A stretch of 64,000 bases of DNA, from assembly GCA_947501445.1 (NCBI GenBank), contig CANMVS010000011.1:1-64000 (forward strand). Direction: 5' to 3'. The notes beneath the pieces were generated by a model. It saw nothing but the letters and a program-made list of their open reading frames with translations, ran no database searches and was not told the DNA's origin. This DNA comes from an uncultured Rhizobiaceae group bacterium. Lineage in GTDB: Bacteria; Pseudomonadota; Alphaproteobacteria; Rhizobiales; Rhizobiaceae. This document shows positions 1 to 8,738 of the stretch, piece after piece. The position numbers and the translations under genes are program-made. Every line of letters starts with the position of its first letter. Positions within the stretch are counted from its first letter, which is position 1.

Positions 1-430
1 GGCACGTGTCAGGTGCCGATCGGTAGCTCTTTCATCACACAAGAGCCGCAAAAATCATATGACAAGCCTGTCTTTTTTAAATGGAAGCATTTGATGGCGG
101 AAAGTCGGTCCACTCGGCTAGGCGCGTCGCGCAGCGCGATGTGGTGCATCGGGCAAGCGGTGCAACGACGTTGATGGGCCGACTCTCCGCCACCCCTGAC
201 AGGCTGAAACAGTTGAAATTCTGCGATAAATGGGCCGGGCGATTTTGCCCCCTGACAGTGTTGGCTCGCACTTGTGGTGGGATGCACCACTGCGTGCAAT
301 CCGCCTCGTCAGCGACCAAAATCACCCGGTCAAATGTTTCCATTTAAAAAAGACAGGCTCCAATTGATACGCATCAATGCACGGGTACCTCCATTCGCCC
401 ATTCTGGTGAAGAATTGGAGGCAATCACGG
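1..430. other. Gene-free leading region holding a MITE-like element
   Basis: I see no convincing gene here. Short open frames exist on both strands but none resembles a known protein or has a good ribosome binding site. The stretch is dominated by the inverted-repeat element listed separately. After it come about 70 bases leading to the ABC transporter operon, ending in a GGAGG ribosome binding site at 417-421. Confidence 0.6.
65..359. mobile_element. MITE-like element with 30-bp terminal inverted repeats
   Basis: Positions 65-94 and the reverse complement of 330-359 are the same 30-base sequence with one mismatch. It starts AGCCTGTC followed by six T, then AAATGGAA. Inside the termini, similarity between the two arms continues weakly for about 40 more bases, including a shared TGGTGCATC near 142 and 285 in opposite orientation. 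No transposase or full-length gene fits inside 295 bp, and no target-site duplication is clear. This is the architecture of a non-autonomous miniature element or a large palindromic repeat. No second copy is in the window, so mobility is inferred. Confidence 0.55.
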
Positions 431-1138
431 GTGAACAAGCCGGTCTTTCAGATCCGAAATCTGATGAAAATCTATCGCTCGGGTGATGTTGAAGTCCGGG
501 CGCTGGATGGTGTTGATATTGCACTCGACGGGGGCGAGATGGCTGTCCTTCTCGGCCCCTCCGGCAGCGGAAAATCCACCTTTCTCAACATAATTGGCGG
601 GCTTGATCAGGCGACAAGTGGAACGGTCTTTTTCAAAGACGTGGAAATAACCGCGTTAAGTGATCGGCAGCTGACACTATACCGGCGCAATCATGTCGGT
701 TTCGTATTCCAGTTTTACAACCTCATTCCGAGCCTTACGGCCTGGGAAAATGTTGCGCTTGTAACAGAAGTTTCCCGCTCACCCATGACGCCCGATGAGG
801 CGCTGAACATGGTGGGACTGGAGGACCGTGTTTCACATTTTCCTGCCCAGCTTTCCGGCGGTGAACAACAGCGTGTCGCCATTGCCCGTGCCATTGCAAA
901 AAGGCCGGAAGTCCTTTTGTGTGACGAGCCGACCGGGGCGCTCGATTCCAAGACCGGAATTGTCGTTCTGGAGGCACTGGCAAAAATCAATCGGGAACTT
1001 GGCACAACTACCGCCATTATCACGCACAATGCCGGAATTCAGGCGATAGCCCACCGGGTTTTCACTTTTATGGATGGGCGAATTTCAGCAACCCACGTCA
1101 ATAAAGTCCGCATTCAACCAGCCGAGGTTGTCTGGTAG
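431..1138 (+). CDS. ABC transporter ATP-binding protein (LolD/MacB type)
   Basis: ATPase of a three-gene ABC exporter operon, expected on the inner face of the inner membrane. With a GTG start at 431, preceded nine bases earlier by GGAGG, the protein is 235 aa. An upstream ATG at 377 has no comparable site. Visible motifs are Walker [10 protein letters not shown] (42-50), Q-loop region FVFQFYNL (91-98), signature [14 protein letters not shown] (from 141) and Walker [13 protein letters not shown] (161-172). The size and the QQRV signature fit the LolD/MacB/DevA class, which powers FtsX-type permeases rather than channel importers. The permease gene starts two bases after the stop and an HlyD-type adaptor follows, so all three should form one machine. 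The substrate is not evident. Confidence 0.93.
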   Translation: MNKPVFQIRNLMKIYRSGDVEVRALDGVDIALDGGEMAVLLGPSGSGKSTFLNIIGGLDQATSGTVFFKDVEITALSDRQLTLYRRNHVGFVFQFYNLIPSLTAWENVALVTEVSRSPMTPDEALNMVGLEDRVSHFPAQLSGGEQQRVAIARAIAKRPEVLLCDEPTGALDSKTGIVVLEALAKINRELGTTTAIITHNAGIQAIAHRVFTFMDGRISATHVNKVRIQPAEVVW

Positions 1139-1140
1139 TT

Positions 1141-3504
1141 ATGGCCATCCTCGATATCAAACTCCTGAGAGATTTGGGGCGCCTGTGGGCACAGGCACTG
1201 GCCATTTCTCTTGTGCTGGCTTGTGGCGTTGCCACCATCATCATATCGGTTGGGACCTATCGTTCGCTCGAAGAGACACGGTCTGCATTCTACGACCGCT
1301 ACCGGTTCGCGTCAGTCTTTGCATCTGCGGTGCGTGCTCCACGATACCTGAAATCAAGAATCGAGAGCATCCCCGGCGTCATATCGGCTGAGCTGCGCGT
1401 TGTTGAGCCGGTGCTCGTAGATGTTGCCGGGTTGAGCGAACCGGCATCAGGACTGGCTGTATCAATTCCTGATATTGGGGAATCTTCTGTCAATCGGCTC
1501 TATCTGAGATATGGGCGTTTGCCGGAACCCGATCGCGTGCAGGAAGTGGCGATCATTGAGACTTTCGCGACGGCCCATGGCTTTCAGCCTGGAGATACTT
1601 TTGAAGCCATCATGAACGGGCGCAAACACGATTTGCAAATTGTCGGGATCGTTCTGTCGCCGGAATATATTTATACAATCGGTCCCGGAGATATGGTGCC
1701 GGACCCCAAACGGTTCGGTGTATTTTTTCAACGCTCCAAAGGGCTGTCCGGTCTGTTTGACCTGGAAGGCGCATTCAACAGTGTCAGCCTGACGACAGTC
1801 AGAGACGCCGACACCCGCCGGATAATTGATGCTTTGGACAGCATATTGGAACCTTATGGCGGGGCCGGTGCCTACAGCCGGGATGACCAGATATCCCACG
1901 CATTTCTGGATTCAGAACTGCAACAATTGCGCGCCATGTCGTCGATTATACCACCGATATTTCTGTTGGTGGCCGCCTTTCTTGTCAACATGATCCTGAC
2001 ACGGCTGATAGCACTGGAGCGCGAGCAAATTGGTCTGCTCAAGGCGCTCGGTTATGGAAACGTCGCCATTGGTGCGCATTATGCCAAACTTGTCGTTGCA
2101 ATAGCGCTCGTTGGTTTGATTATCGGTTCAGGAACCGGTTTCTGGCTTGGCAGGGGGCTCACGCGCCTTTTTGCAACTTTCTATTCATTTCCATTTCTCG
2201 TCTTTCGCCAGAGCATTGATCTCTACATGCTGGCGGGAACTGTGACGGTTGCCGCCGCGCTGGCTGGCGCTGGCAAGGCGATCTGGACCGTTGTTGTATT
2301 GCCACCCGCTGTTGCGATGCGGCCACCAACGCCCACAACCTATCGCAGCGTATTTATCGGCAGGCTGCAAAGACTTGGTCTTTTTTCCCAGCTGACGATT
2401 ATGGCGTTCCGTCATCTCATCCGCTGGCCCGTCCGCACATTATTGACAACACTGGGAACAGCATTGTCGGTCGCATTGTTGATTACCTCGTTGTTTTCCT
2501 TCGATTCCATTGATTTCATGATCGACATTATCTTCTTCCAGGCGGACCGTCAGGACGCGACACTCACCTTTGTGTCCGATCAGGCCCCCGGTGCGCTGTT
2601 TTCCGTCGCATCAATGCCAGGTGTGTTGCGCGTCGAACCCTTTCGCCAGACTGCGGTCAAACTGCGCAACGATCACCATGAAGTTCGTATGATGATCGTT
2701 GGTATCCCTAAGGACGCAGATCTTTCGCGGATATTGGATCTCGATCTTAACCCCATGCAGCCGCTGCCGCAGGGGATTATCCTGTCGGAGCGGGTCGCGG
2801 AGAAACTCCACCTGCTGCCGGGGCAGGGTGTTGAAATTGAGTTGGTTGAAAGAAACAACAGGATAACGACTGTCACAGTCACAGGTCTGGCACAAAGCTA
2901 CGTCGGCATGACAGCCTATATGAGCGTTGACGCCCTGGACCGGCTTATGCGCGATGGCCAACGCATTTCGGGATCAAAGGTCACCGTCGACAGCAATGAT
3001 ATTGACCAGCTCTATAAAACCATCAAGCAAACGCCGGAAGTGGCATCAATCGCACTCCAGGGTGTTTCACGCCTGCGTTTCCGTGAGACAATCGAAAAAA
3101 ACATTGTCACCATGACGACAATATACGTGATATTGGCGATAATTATCACCTTTGGTGTCATCTATAATTCTGCGCGGATACAACTTTCGGAACGGGCGCG
3201 TGAATTGGCAAGCCTGCGGGTCTTTGGTTTCACCAGAACCGAAGTTTCCAGTGTCCTGATGATTGAACTATCAACAATCGTATTGCTGGCTCAGCCGCTG
3301 GGCTGGGTATTGGGTTACCTGATGTCGTTGGGCGTCGTACAGGGTTTCCAAAGTGATTTATTTCGTATTCCGCTGATCATCAATCCGTCAACATTTGCCG
3401 TGGCAAGTCTGATTGTTTCAGGTGCGGCGCTGATTTCCGCATTGATTGTCAGACGACGTGTGGATCGGCTTGATCTGATCCGTGTTTTGAAGACGAGAGA
3501 GTAA
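1141..3504 (+). CDS. FtsX-family ABC transporter permease, double-domain
   Basis: Inner-membrane permease of 787 aa, partner of the preceding ATPase. A first membrane helix lies near residues 18-40, followed by a large periplasmic region to about 260. The first FtsX block is about 265-395 and includes the motif EREQIGLLKALGYGN. A helix around 430-450 starts a second half with its own periplasmic domain, and the second FtsX block (about 655-787) carries the matching motif SERARELASLRVFGF. The duplicated layout resembles the large LolC/E-like or MacB-like permeases that act on envelope substrates by mechanotransmission rather than forming a transmembrane pore. It ends with RVDRLDLIRVLKTRE, five bases before the adaptor gene. 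What it exports or extracts is unknown. Confidence 0.9.
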   Translation: MAILDIKLLRDLGRLWAQALAISLVLACGVATIIISVGTYRSLEETRSAFYDRYRFASVFASAVRAPRYLKSRIESIPGVISAELRVVEPVLVDVAGLSEPASGLAVSIPDIGESSVNRLYLRYGRLPEPDRVQEVAIIETFATAHGFQPGDTFEAIMNGRKHDLQIVGIVLSPEYIYTIGPGDMVPDPKRFGVFFQRSKGLSGLFDLEGAFNSVSLTTVRDADTRRIIDALDSILEPYGGAGAYSRDDQISHAFLDSELQQLRAMSSIIPPIFLLVAAFLVNMILTRLIALEREQIGLLKALGYGNVAIGAHYAKLVVAIALVGLIIGSGTGFWLGRGLTRLFATFYSFPFLVFRQSIDLYMLAGTVTVAAALAGAGKAIWTVVVLPPAVAMRPPTPTTYRSVFIGRLQRLGLFSQLTIMAFRHLIRWPVRTLLTTLGTALSVALLITSLFSFDSIDFMIDIIFFQADRQDATLTFVSDQAPGALFSVASMPGVLRVEPFRQTAVKLRNDHHEVRMMIVGIPKDADLSRILDLDLNPMQPLPQGIILSERVAEKLHLLPGQGVEIELVERNNRITTVTVTGLAQSYVGMTAYMSVDALDRLMRDGQRISGSKVTVDSNDIDQLYKTIKQTPEVASIALQGVSRLRFRETIEKNIVTMTTIYVILAIIITFGVIYNSARIQLSERARELASLRVFGFTRTEVSSVLMIELSTIVLLAQPLGWVLGYLMSLGVVQGFQSDLFRIPLIINPSTFAVASLIVSGAALISALIVRRRVDRLDLIRVLKTRE

Positions 3505-3509
3505 AGAAC

Positions 3510-4718
3510 ATGCGTATCTGGATGAAACGATCGGGTTTGCTGATATTGGCTTTGGTTATTGGCACCGGATTCTATGTCGCACTGCGTGAGCGGCCGATTG
3601 CTGTCGACATTGCGATGGTGTCGACCGGCCCCATGAGGGTCACCATCGATGAAGAGGGCGTTACACGGGTCAAGGACGTCTACGCGGTATCCTCGCCCAT
3701 CATGGGGCACCTCGATCGCACAACACTTGATGAGGGGCATGCAGTCATCGCCAACGAAACGGTCATAGCCTCCATCCATCCGCTTGATCCGCCGTTTCTG
3801 GATCAGCGCACGCACGCCGAACTTACTGCAGCCGTGGATGCCGCTCGATCTTCAGTGGCTCTGGCAAAGGTTGAACTTCACCGCGCCAGAACGGCACATT
3901 CTCTGGCGTTGTCACAATATAACAGGGCGGCGAAACTTGCTGAAACCAGAACGATTTCAACAAGCCAGCTCGAAAATTCACTCAGCAAGACAGAATTGGC
4001 GCAGGCGCAGGTTGCGAGCATGCAGGCTACAATAGGGCTGCGCGAGGCTGAGCTTGCGATCGCTGAAGCACGTCTCCAGCAACCCGGTAACGTCAATGCT
4101 ACTCAAACGGAAGGTGATTGTTGTGTTCATATCGTTGCGCCTATTGATGGCATCATTCTCAAAATCCTGACCCGCAGCGAACAGGCCGTGTCTCCGGGAA
4201 CCCGCATTGCCGAAATTGGTGATCCAACAAATCTGGAGATTGTTGTCGATGTGCTGTCGATTGATGCGGCAAGGATCAAACCGGGTGCCCGTGTCGAAAT
4301 AACCGATTGGGGCGGTGAGACCACTATAGAAGGTGCTGTTGACAGTGTTGAGCCAGCGGCCTTCACCAAGGTTTCCTCCCTTGGTATTGAAGAGCAACGG
4401 GTCAATGTCATCGTTGAACCAAAAACGGTGCCGCCGCGCCTTGGTCACGGATACCGGGTACTTGCACATCTGAAAATCTGGGAAAGAGACAATGCCGTTC
4501 AGGTGCCGGTCAGTGCTCTTTTCCGGTCGAATGGTACCTGGTCTGTTTTCGAAGTGGATGGCGGAAGAGCCAAACTGAAAAAAATTGAAATAGGGCAGAT
4601 GAACACCGAATTTGCAGAAGTCCTTAGCGGTATGAATGAAAATTCAATCGTCGTTCTCTATCCCAATGACCTGTTGGAAGACGGTAGTCAGGTGGAGGAG
4701 AGAGGATTGACCAGATGA
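3510..4718 (+). CDS. HlyD/MacA-type periplasmic adaptor subunit
   Basis: Membrane fusion protein of 402 aa, third gene of the exporter operon. An N-terminal signal-anchor helix spans about residues 8-26. A first half-lipoyl segment follows (about 45-90), then a long Ala/Leu/Glu-rich coiled-coil hairpin (about 100-195) and the second half-lipoyl motif around VAPIDGIILKI. A beta-barrel and a membrane-proximal domain follow up to the C terminus. Such adaptors bridge an inner-membrane ABC permease to an outer-membrane TolC-like channel. No TolC gene is next to it, so the operon either borrows a channel encoded elsewhere or works without one. An internal Cys-Cys pair (GDCCVHI) just before the lipoyl return is unusual and could be a disulphide or metal site, which is speculative. 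Confidence 0.9.
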   Translation: MRIWMKRSGLLILALVIGTGFYVALRERPIAVDIAMVSTGPMRVTIDEEGVTRVKDVYAVSSPIMGHLDRTTLDEGHAVIANETVIASIHPLDPPFLDQRTHAELTAAVDAARSSVALAKVELHRARTAHSLALSQYNRAAKLAETRTISTSQLENSLSKTELAQAQVASMQATIGLREAELAIAEARLQQPGNVNATQTEGDCCVHIVAPIDGIILKILTRSEQAVSPGTRIAEIGDPTNLEIVVDVLSIDAARIKPGARVEITDWGGETTIEGAVDSVEPAAFTKVSSLGIEEQRVNVIVEPKTVPPRLGHGYRVLAHLKIWERDNAVQVPVSALFRSNGTWSVFEVDGGRAKLKKIEIGQMNTEFAEVLSGMNENSIVVLYPNDLLEDGSQVEERGLTR

Positions 4719-4722
4719 ATTT

Positions 4723-5517
4723 CTATTCTTCGGTCGGGTTTGGTCCGTAGGCCAACCGGTATGCAAGGGCCACCCCGCCAACCCCACCTATGATGTTACC
4801 GAGCGTCACGCACGACAAATTCAGTGCAACGCCACTGGCGTCAACTGCAGCACCTGCAAACAAGCCCTGAGGAAAAAAATACAAATTAGCTATGGAATGC
4901 TCCAATCCGAGCAGGACAAACCCGGTGATTGGCCAGATAATTGCCAGGATTTTTCCAACTGCAGTGCGCGCTGCCAGCGATAGCCACACGGCAAGGCAGA
5001 CCATCAGGTTGCATAAAATGCCGCTTGCGAAAGCCTGCAACCAACCCAAATTCGCTTTTGCCTCAGCAATGCCAATCGCGGTAGTTCCGAATGCACCATC
5101 CAATTTTCCAGTGAGCGAAATTGCACAGGCAATGCCAATCGCACCGACAAAATTACCCACGAAAACCACAAGCCAGTTGCGAAGAATTTCAGCCGGTTCG
5201 ACAAGCCCGTCGACAGCAGCCATGGCAATAAGCGCATTGCCTGTAAACAGCTCGGCACCACCGACTATCACAAGTATCAATCCCAGCGAAAAAACAACTC
5301 CGCCAAGCATTCGGGCGGGTCCGAAAGAAGGATCCACACCAGTCATTGCCATTGTATATGCCGCGGCACCCAGACCAATGAAGGCGCCGGCCAGGACAGC
5401 CAGCGTAAACATCTGAAGCAATGGCAGACGCACTTTCGCGACGCCAGCTACACGGACAAGGTGCGCAATCTCTGCGGGTCGGTAAGCATCAATGCCTGTC
5501 GGATTGAGTTTTGACAT
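4723..5517 (-). CDS. Formate/nitrite transporter (FNT) family channel
   Basis: Polytopic inner-membrane protein of 264 aa in the FocA/NirC family, pentameric channels for small monovalent anions such as formate, nitrite or hydrosulfide. The ATG at 5517 is preceded by AGGGGA at good spacing. An upstream in-frame ATG at 5607 is less likely. Family features visible are six hydrophobic segments, the GGAELFTGN signature (around residues 85-93), and the segment LLGLEHSIANLYFF, whose histidine matches the central pore histidine of FNT channels. It converges with the ABC exporter operon, with only four bases between the stops. Which anion is carried cannot be decided. Confidence 0.9.
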   Translation of the reverse strand: MSKLNPTGIDAYRPAEIAHLVRVAGVAKVRLPLLQMFTLAVLAGAFIGLGAAAYTMAMTGVDPSFGPARMLGGVVFSLGLILVIVGGAELFTGNALIAMAAVDGLVEPAEILRNWLVVFVGNFVGAIGIACAISLTGKLDGAFGTTAIGIAEAKANLGWLQAFASGILCNLMVCLAVWLSLAARTAVGKILAIIWPITGFVLLGLEHSIANLYFFPQGLFAGAAVDASGVALNLSCVTLGNIIGGVGGVALAYRLAYGPNPTEE

Positions 5518-5652
5518 ATGTTCCCCTGGCATCATGTGTTGAAGCATCAATGCACAATGGATGAATTTTCCGGCAAACGGATTGATCTGCCGCAATGCAA
5601 TCTGCAACTGGTGTATTAGCGTTCATGGCAACTCAACGAAGGAGGTCGATGC

Positions 5653-5952
5653 ATGCTTCACGATAAATTCTCTACTCTGGTTGCCGTGGTGCTGCTTTTG
5701 TGCGTAACGGGTGCGTCTGCGGTGTTGGCTCAATCAACGGATCCGGCCTGGCTGGATGACCTGTCGGAGCAACTGGCTTCGCAGCTGGAATGTGAAGCGA
5801 ATTACTTTGTCAATATTCAGGAAGGTCAGCTTGGTGCGAGCCGATACTATGAAGCCCGCGTTCAATGTCTCGATGGCCGGTTGTTTGATGCCACTCGAAC
5901 TGAACCTGACCGGGATTTTTTGATCCGTCCCTGTGGCAAAGCCATATGTTGA
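5653..5952 (+). CDS. Small secreted cysteine-containing protein of unknown function
   Basis: 99 aa, not assigned to a family. The ATG at 5653 follows a strong GGAGG (5641-5645). Residues 1-27 look like a Sec signal peptide with a hydrophobic core VAVVLLLCVTGASAV and a likely cut after VLAQ or VLA. The mature part of about 72 aa has four cysteines (LECE, VQCLDG, RPCGKAIC), which suggests one or two disulphides in the periplasm. It is transcribed alone, divergently from the FNT gene, and is followed by a strong hairpin at 5987-6011. No functional claim can be made. Confidence 0.75.
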   Translation: MLHDKFSTLVAVVLLLCVTGASAVLAQSTDPAWLDDLSEQLASQLECEANYFVNIQEGQLGASRYYEARVQCLDGRLFDATRTEPDRDFLIRPCGKAIC

Positions 5953-5986
5953 CTGCAGATTACTTCCGCAACGCAGATTGAAAAGT

Positions 5987-6011
5987 GCAGGGAGCCCTTT
6001 GGGCTCTCTGC
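5987..6011 (+). terminator. Hairpin after the 99-aa secreted protein gene
   Basis: An 11-bp stem (GCAGGGAGCCC paired with GGGCTCTCTGC, one G-U pair) with a three-base TTT loop lies 35 bases after the stop codon. The T tract after the stem is weak (CTGCCTGTCTTTCCC), so it may act as an intrinsic terminator or a 3'-end stabiliser. Confidence 0.6.
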
Positions 6012-6100
6012 TGCCTGTCTTTCCCTCTCAAGAGCGACTGGGGAACAAGCGATCAGGATGGATATCGCGAGGGTGGCGTTCGGGTATTGGGTAACCCGCC

Positions 6101-6931
6101 TCAGTGCGCCATCAAAATCGGAATTTCAGCCTTTTTAATCAGGTCTCGTGTTGTTCCACCGAGCAACCATTCGCGAAGCCGGGAATGTCCGTATCCACCC
6201 ATCACGATCAGGTCTGCATCTTTATCGACTGCATGTTGAAGAAGGACATCGGAGACATCCTTGCCAGCACTGGGAATTTGATCAACCGTCACCTTAAGAT
6301 TATGCCGTGTAAGAAGAGCGGCCATGTCATCTCCAGGGTTTGAATCGGATTGATCCGGTTGCGGGTCGACAAGCACAAGGTGCACATCCGCGCCATTGGC
6401 GAGCAAAGGCAGGCTTTGATGGATCGCGCGCGCTGCCTCAGGCTCTGCGTTCCATGCCATCATGACACGCTTGGCAGATAGGGTCGGATCATCCCCTTTG
6501 CCGAGAATCAGCACAGGTCTTCCTGTCTCCAGTAATATGCCGTTGAATGCATCGGTGACCGGTTCGTGGCGCAGCAGGCTCTGGTGCGCAAACACAGTGA
6601 TATCAGCATATAGGGCGTATCTGGACATGGTTCTGGAAACCATTCCCCGGTTGATATATTCAGCCAGCAGAGACGCTGACAGATACGCTTCCTGAATGTG
6701 TTCCTCAATCAACGCCATGCGGTGATTGGTATCCTCCACGACACGGCCGTGGGCGTCAGACAAATAGGACGCAGGCAGACCACCATAAGCGGCCGGCGGT
6801 ATGGTTTCCATCACACCATAGGTGACCAGATTGAGATGAGCGCCCAGATTTTTGGCAAGCGCCAATGTAGGCTTGATGTTGTCTATGGGGTCTGCCGCAC
6901 AGTGGGCAGCGAAAAGCGTGGTAACTGCCAT
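6101..6931 (-). CDS. Tandem-domain universal stress protein (UspA family)
   Basis: 276 aa, about twice the length of a single Usp domain, so two UspA folds in tandem. The C-terminal domain keeps the ATP-binding signature G-x2-G-x9-G-(S/T), seen as GGYGHSRLREWLLGGTTRD at about 245-263. The N-terminal domain is degenerate in this motif, as is common in tandem Usps. The protein is cytosolic and probably regulatory in stress or growth arrest, but its partner is unknown. It stands alone on the minus strand. A full copy of the 103-bp repeat lies upstream of its start, between it and the threonine aldolase gene. Confidence 0.9.
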   Translation of the reverse strand: MAVTTLFAAHCAADPIDNIKPTLALAKNLGAHLNLVTYGVMETIPPAAYGGLPASYLSDAHGRVVEDTNHRMALIEEHIQEAYLSASLLAEYINRGMVSRTMSRYALYADITVFAHQSLLRHEPVTDAFNGILLETGRPVLILGKGDDPTLSAKRVMMAWNAEPEAARAIHQSLPLLANGADVHLVLVDPQPDQSDSNPGDDMAALLTRHNLKVTVDQIPSAGKDVSDVLLQHAVDKDADLIVMGGYGHSRLREWLLGGTTRDLIKKAEIPILMAH

Positions 6932-6974
6932 TTTATTTACCTCACACTTGGTTTGCGCAAGCAGGAGCCTGCTT

Positions 6975-7077
6975 TGGACCGTTTCACGTTTTGACAGAAA
7001 CGGGACAACGGTGTCGGCCTTTAGTTTTGTTGATGCATTCAGGTTTTGCCGATTCCGTCAAAACCTGAATTGCTCTA
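6975..7077 (+). repeat. 103-bp dispersed hairpin repeat, full copy 1
   Basis: Full-length copy in forward orientation. It contains a 7-bp stem CCGTTTC/GAAACGG in the first half and a 12-bp stem ATTCAGGTTTTG/CAAAACCTGAAT in the second half, and it ends GCTCTA. It lies 41 bases downstream of the threonine aldolase stop and just upstream of the usp start. Confidence 0.9.
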
Positions 7078-7118
7078 TGCAAGTGTAAGGAAAAACAGCG
7101 CCATGGCGTTGAGCTAGA

Positions 7119-8168
7119 TCAATTCAATTGCCCGACAAATTGCTCAACGTGTTGCCTTGTGGTTGCAAAACTGGTCACCAGACGGATAAGAACCTCATCC
7201 TTTGCCATACCATCTGCAACATTTTGCGGCGGTTTCCATTCATGAAACTGGGCACCCGCAGCAAGCATGGCCTCAGACCTTTGATGCGGAATGATTGCAA
7301 AAACCTCATTGGCATCAGCCTTCCAGGCCAGTCTGGCGTCTTGTGATGAGGTGATACCCTCTTGCAACATTTTAGACATGGCGTTGGCGTGGCTGGCCAT
7401 CTCAAGCCAAAGATCATCTTCAAAATAGGCTTCCAGCTGAGCTGAAATGAAGCGTGTCTTGGAAAACAGATGGGCAGCGCGTTTCCTTAAAAAAGGCATC
7501 TCCCTGGCCTTTTGAGGATCAAAGACCACCAGTGCTTCAGCACACCAGCAGCCGTTTTTTGTTGCACCAAATGACATGATGTCAACGCCGCGTCGCCACG
7601 TCATTTCAGCAGGGCTGATCTGTTGGCTGGCCAGAGCATTGGCAAATCGTGCGCCATCCATGTGCAGGGGCAATCCATGGGCCTTGCAAATGTTTGATAT
7701 TCTGTCGATTTCATCGGTTGAATAGACTGTGCCGATTTCACTGGCCTGGGTGATGCTGACCGCCATTGGCTGACCTGCGTGGATGAATTCAGCCGGAAAA
7801 CGTGCGATTTCGCGCTCCAGCAATGCGGGATCCAATTTACCGTTTTGCCCGTCAACCGGCGCCAGCCTTGCACCATGGGAGAAGAATTCCGGTGCCCCGC
7901 ACTCATCTTCGATTATATGGGCGCCCCGATGGCAAAAGGACACACCGCCGGGCCTGTTTAGTGAGGACAGCGCCAGTGAATTTGCCGCCGTTCCTGTTCC
8001 AACAAAAAAAACGGAAACTTCGCGCTCAAAAATTCTGTTGAATTGCGCTTCAATCTTTTTGTCGAGTGCGCTTTCCCCGTATGCGACGGAAAAACCCGAA
8101 GCATGACGTGAGAGCGATTCAGCAATTTTTGGATGAGCGCCAGCCCAATTGTCGGAGGAAAAATACAT
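7119..8168 (-). CDS. ltaE: Low-specificity L-threonine aldolase
   Basis: PLP-dependent enzyme of 349 aa that cleaves L-threonine or allo-threonine to glycine and acetaldehyde (aspartate aminotransferase fold, beta-eliminating lyase family). The start at 8168 is preceded by AAGGA six bases away and gives the family-typical N terminus MYFSSDNWAGAHP. The PLP-binding lysine is K204 in SFGATKNG. The HMDGARFANA motif (about 169-178), which contacts the cofactor through Asp and Arg, is intact. The length is normal for the family. It is a single gene on the minus strand, with a 103-bp repeat just after its stop. Confidence 0.92.
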   Translation of the reverse strand: MYFSSDNWAGAHPKIAESLSRHASGFSVAYGESALDKKIEAQFNRIFEREVSVFFVGTGTAANSLALSSLNRPGGVSFCHRGAHIIEDECGAPEFFSHGARLAPVDGQNGKLDPALLEREIARFPAEFIHAGQPMAVSITQASEIGTVYSTDEIDRISNICKAHGLPLHMDGARFANALASQQISPAEMTWRRGVDIMSFGATKNGCWCAEALVVFDPQKAREMPFLRKRAAHLFSKTRFISAQLEAYFEDDLWLEMASHANAMSKMLQEGITSSQDARLAWKADANEVFAIIPHQRSEAMLAAGAQFHEWKPPQNVADGMAKDEVLIRLVTSFATTRQHVEQFVGQLN

Positions 8169-8738
8169 GATGTTCCTTGGAGAATTTTTGATGATTTCCG
8201 GCATACATCGCACGAAAATGACGTTGGACGGAAGCCTCTTTGTCTTTGCAGCCCCGGGTTATTTTCCCGCGAAAACTGTCACATCGGCGAAATATTATGT
8301 CGTCAGGAACTGAATTTTGACAATTTACTGAGGCGCAGCGCGACAAAATTGCCTCAACCATCTTGCGACCTGCGTCTGTTTCTGGCATATGAGCAATATA
8401 GGACAGCTATGCTGACCTAATTACAGATTGAAGGTTTTCAATCAGTGCGCTGTCCAGGTGGCTTTGGTTTGCCACCAGGTAAATGGTCACACATCGTGTG
8501 GTGACCTGCGCCAAAGCGATTGCTGACAGGTGGGATTTTCGAAAATCCGCGCTGCGGCAGAAAGTTCGCACAAGGTCTGGTCTGGTCCCGATTTGCATTC
8601 GGCTCCAGCCATGCGGAATTCGGCCAACAACCCGAATTTGCAACGTGACAAAACTGTGTCGGCTGAAACTGCCGGGACAGGCAATCAGGTCGCCGCTGGA
8701 AGCCGGATGGTTTCAGCGCCATGACGGAAGGGATGAAG
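8169..8738. other. Divergent intergenic region between ltaE and gltB
   Basis: About 570 bases with no supported gene. It should hold the promoters of ltaE (minus) and gltBD (plus). A perfect 7-bp hairpin, GATTGAA with a 4-base loop, is at 8426-8443. I could not identify a confident -35/-10 pair or a recognisable riboswitch. Confidence 0.5.

Noticed and set aside
1-430. Possible small proteins encoded by the inverted-repeat element on both strands
   Set aside because: The two open frames (81-347 plus, 77-343 minus) mirror each other because of the inverted repeat. Neither has a good ribosome site or family resemblance.
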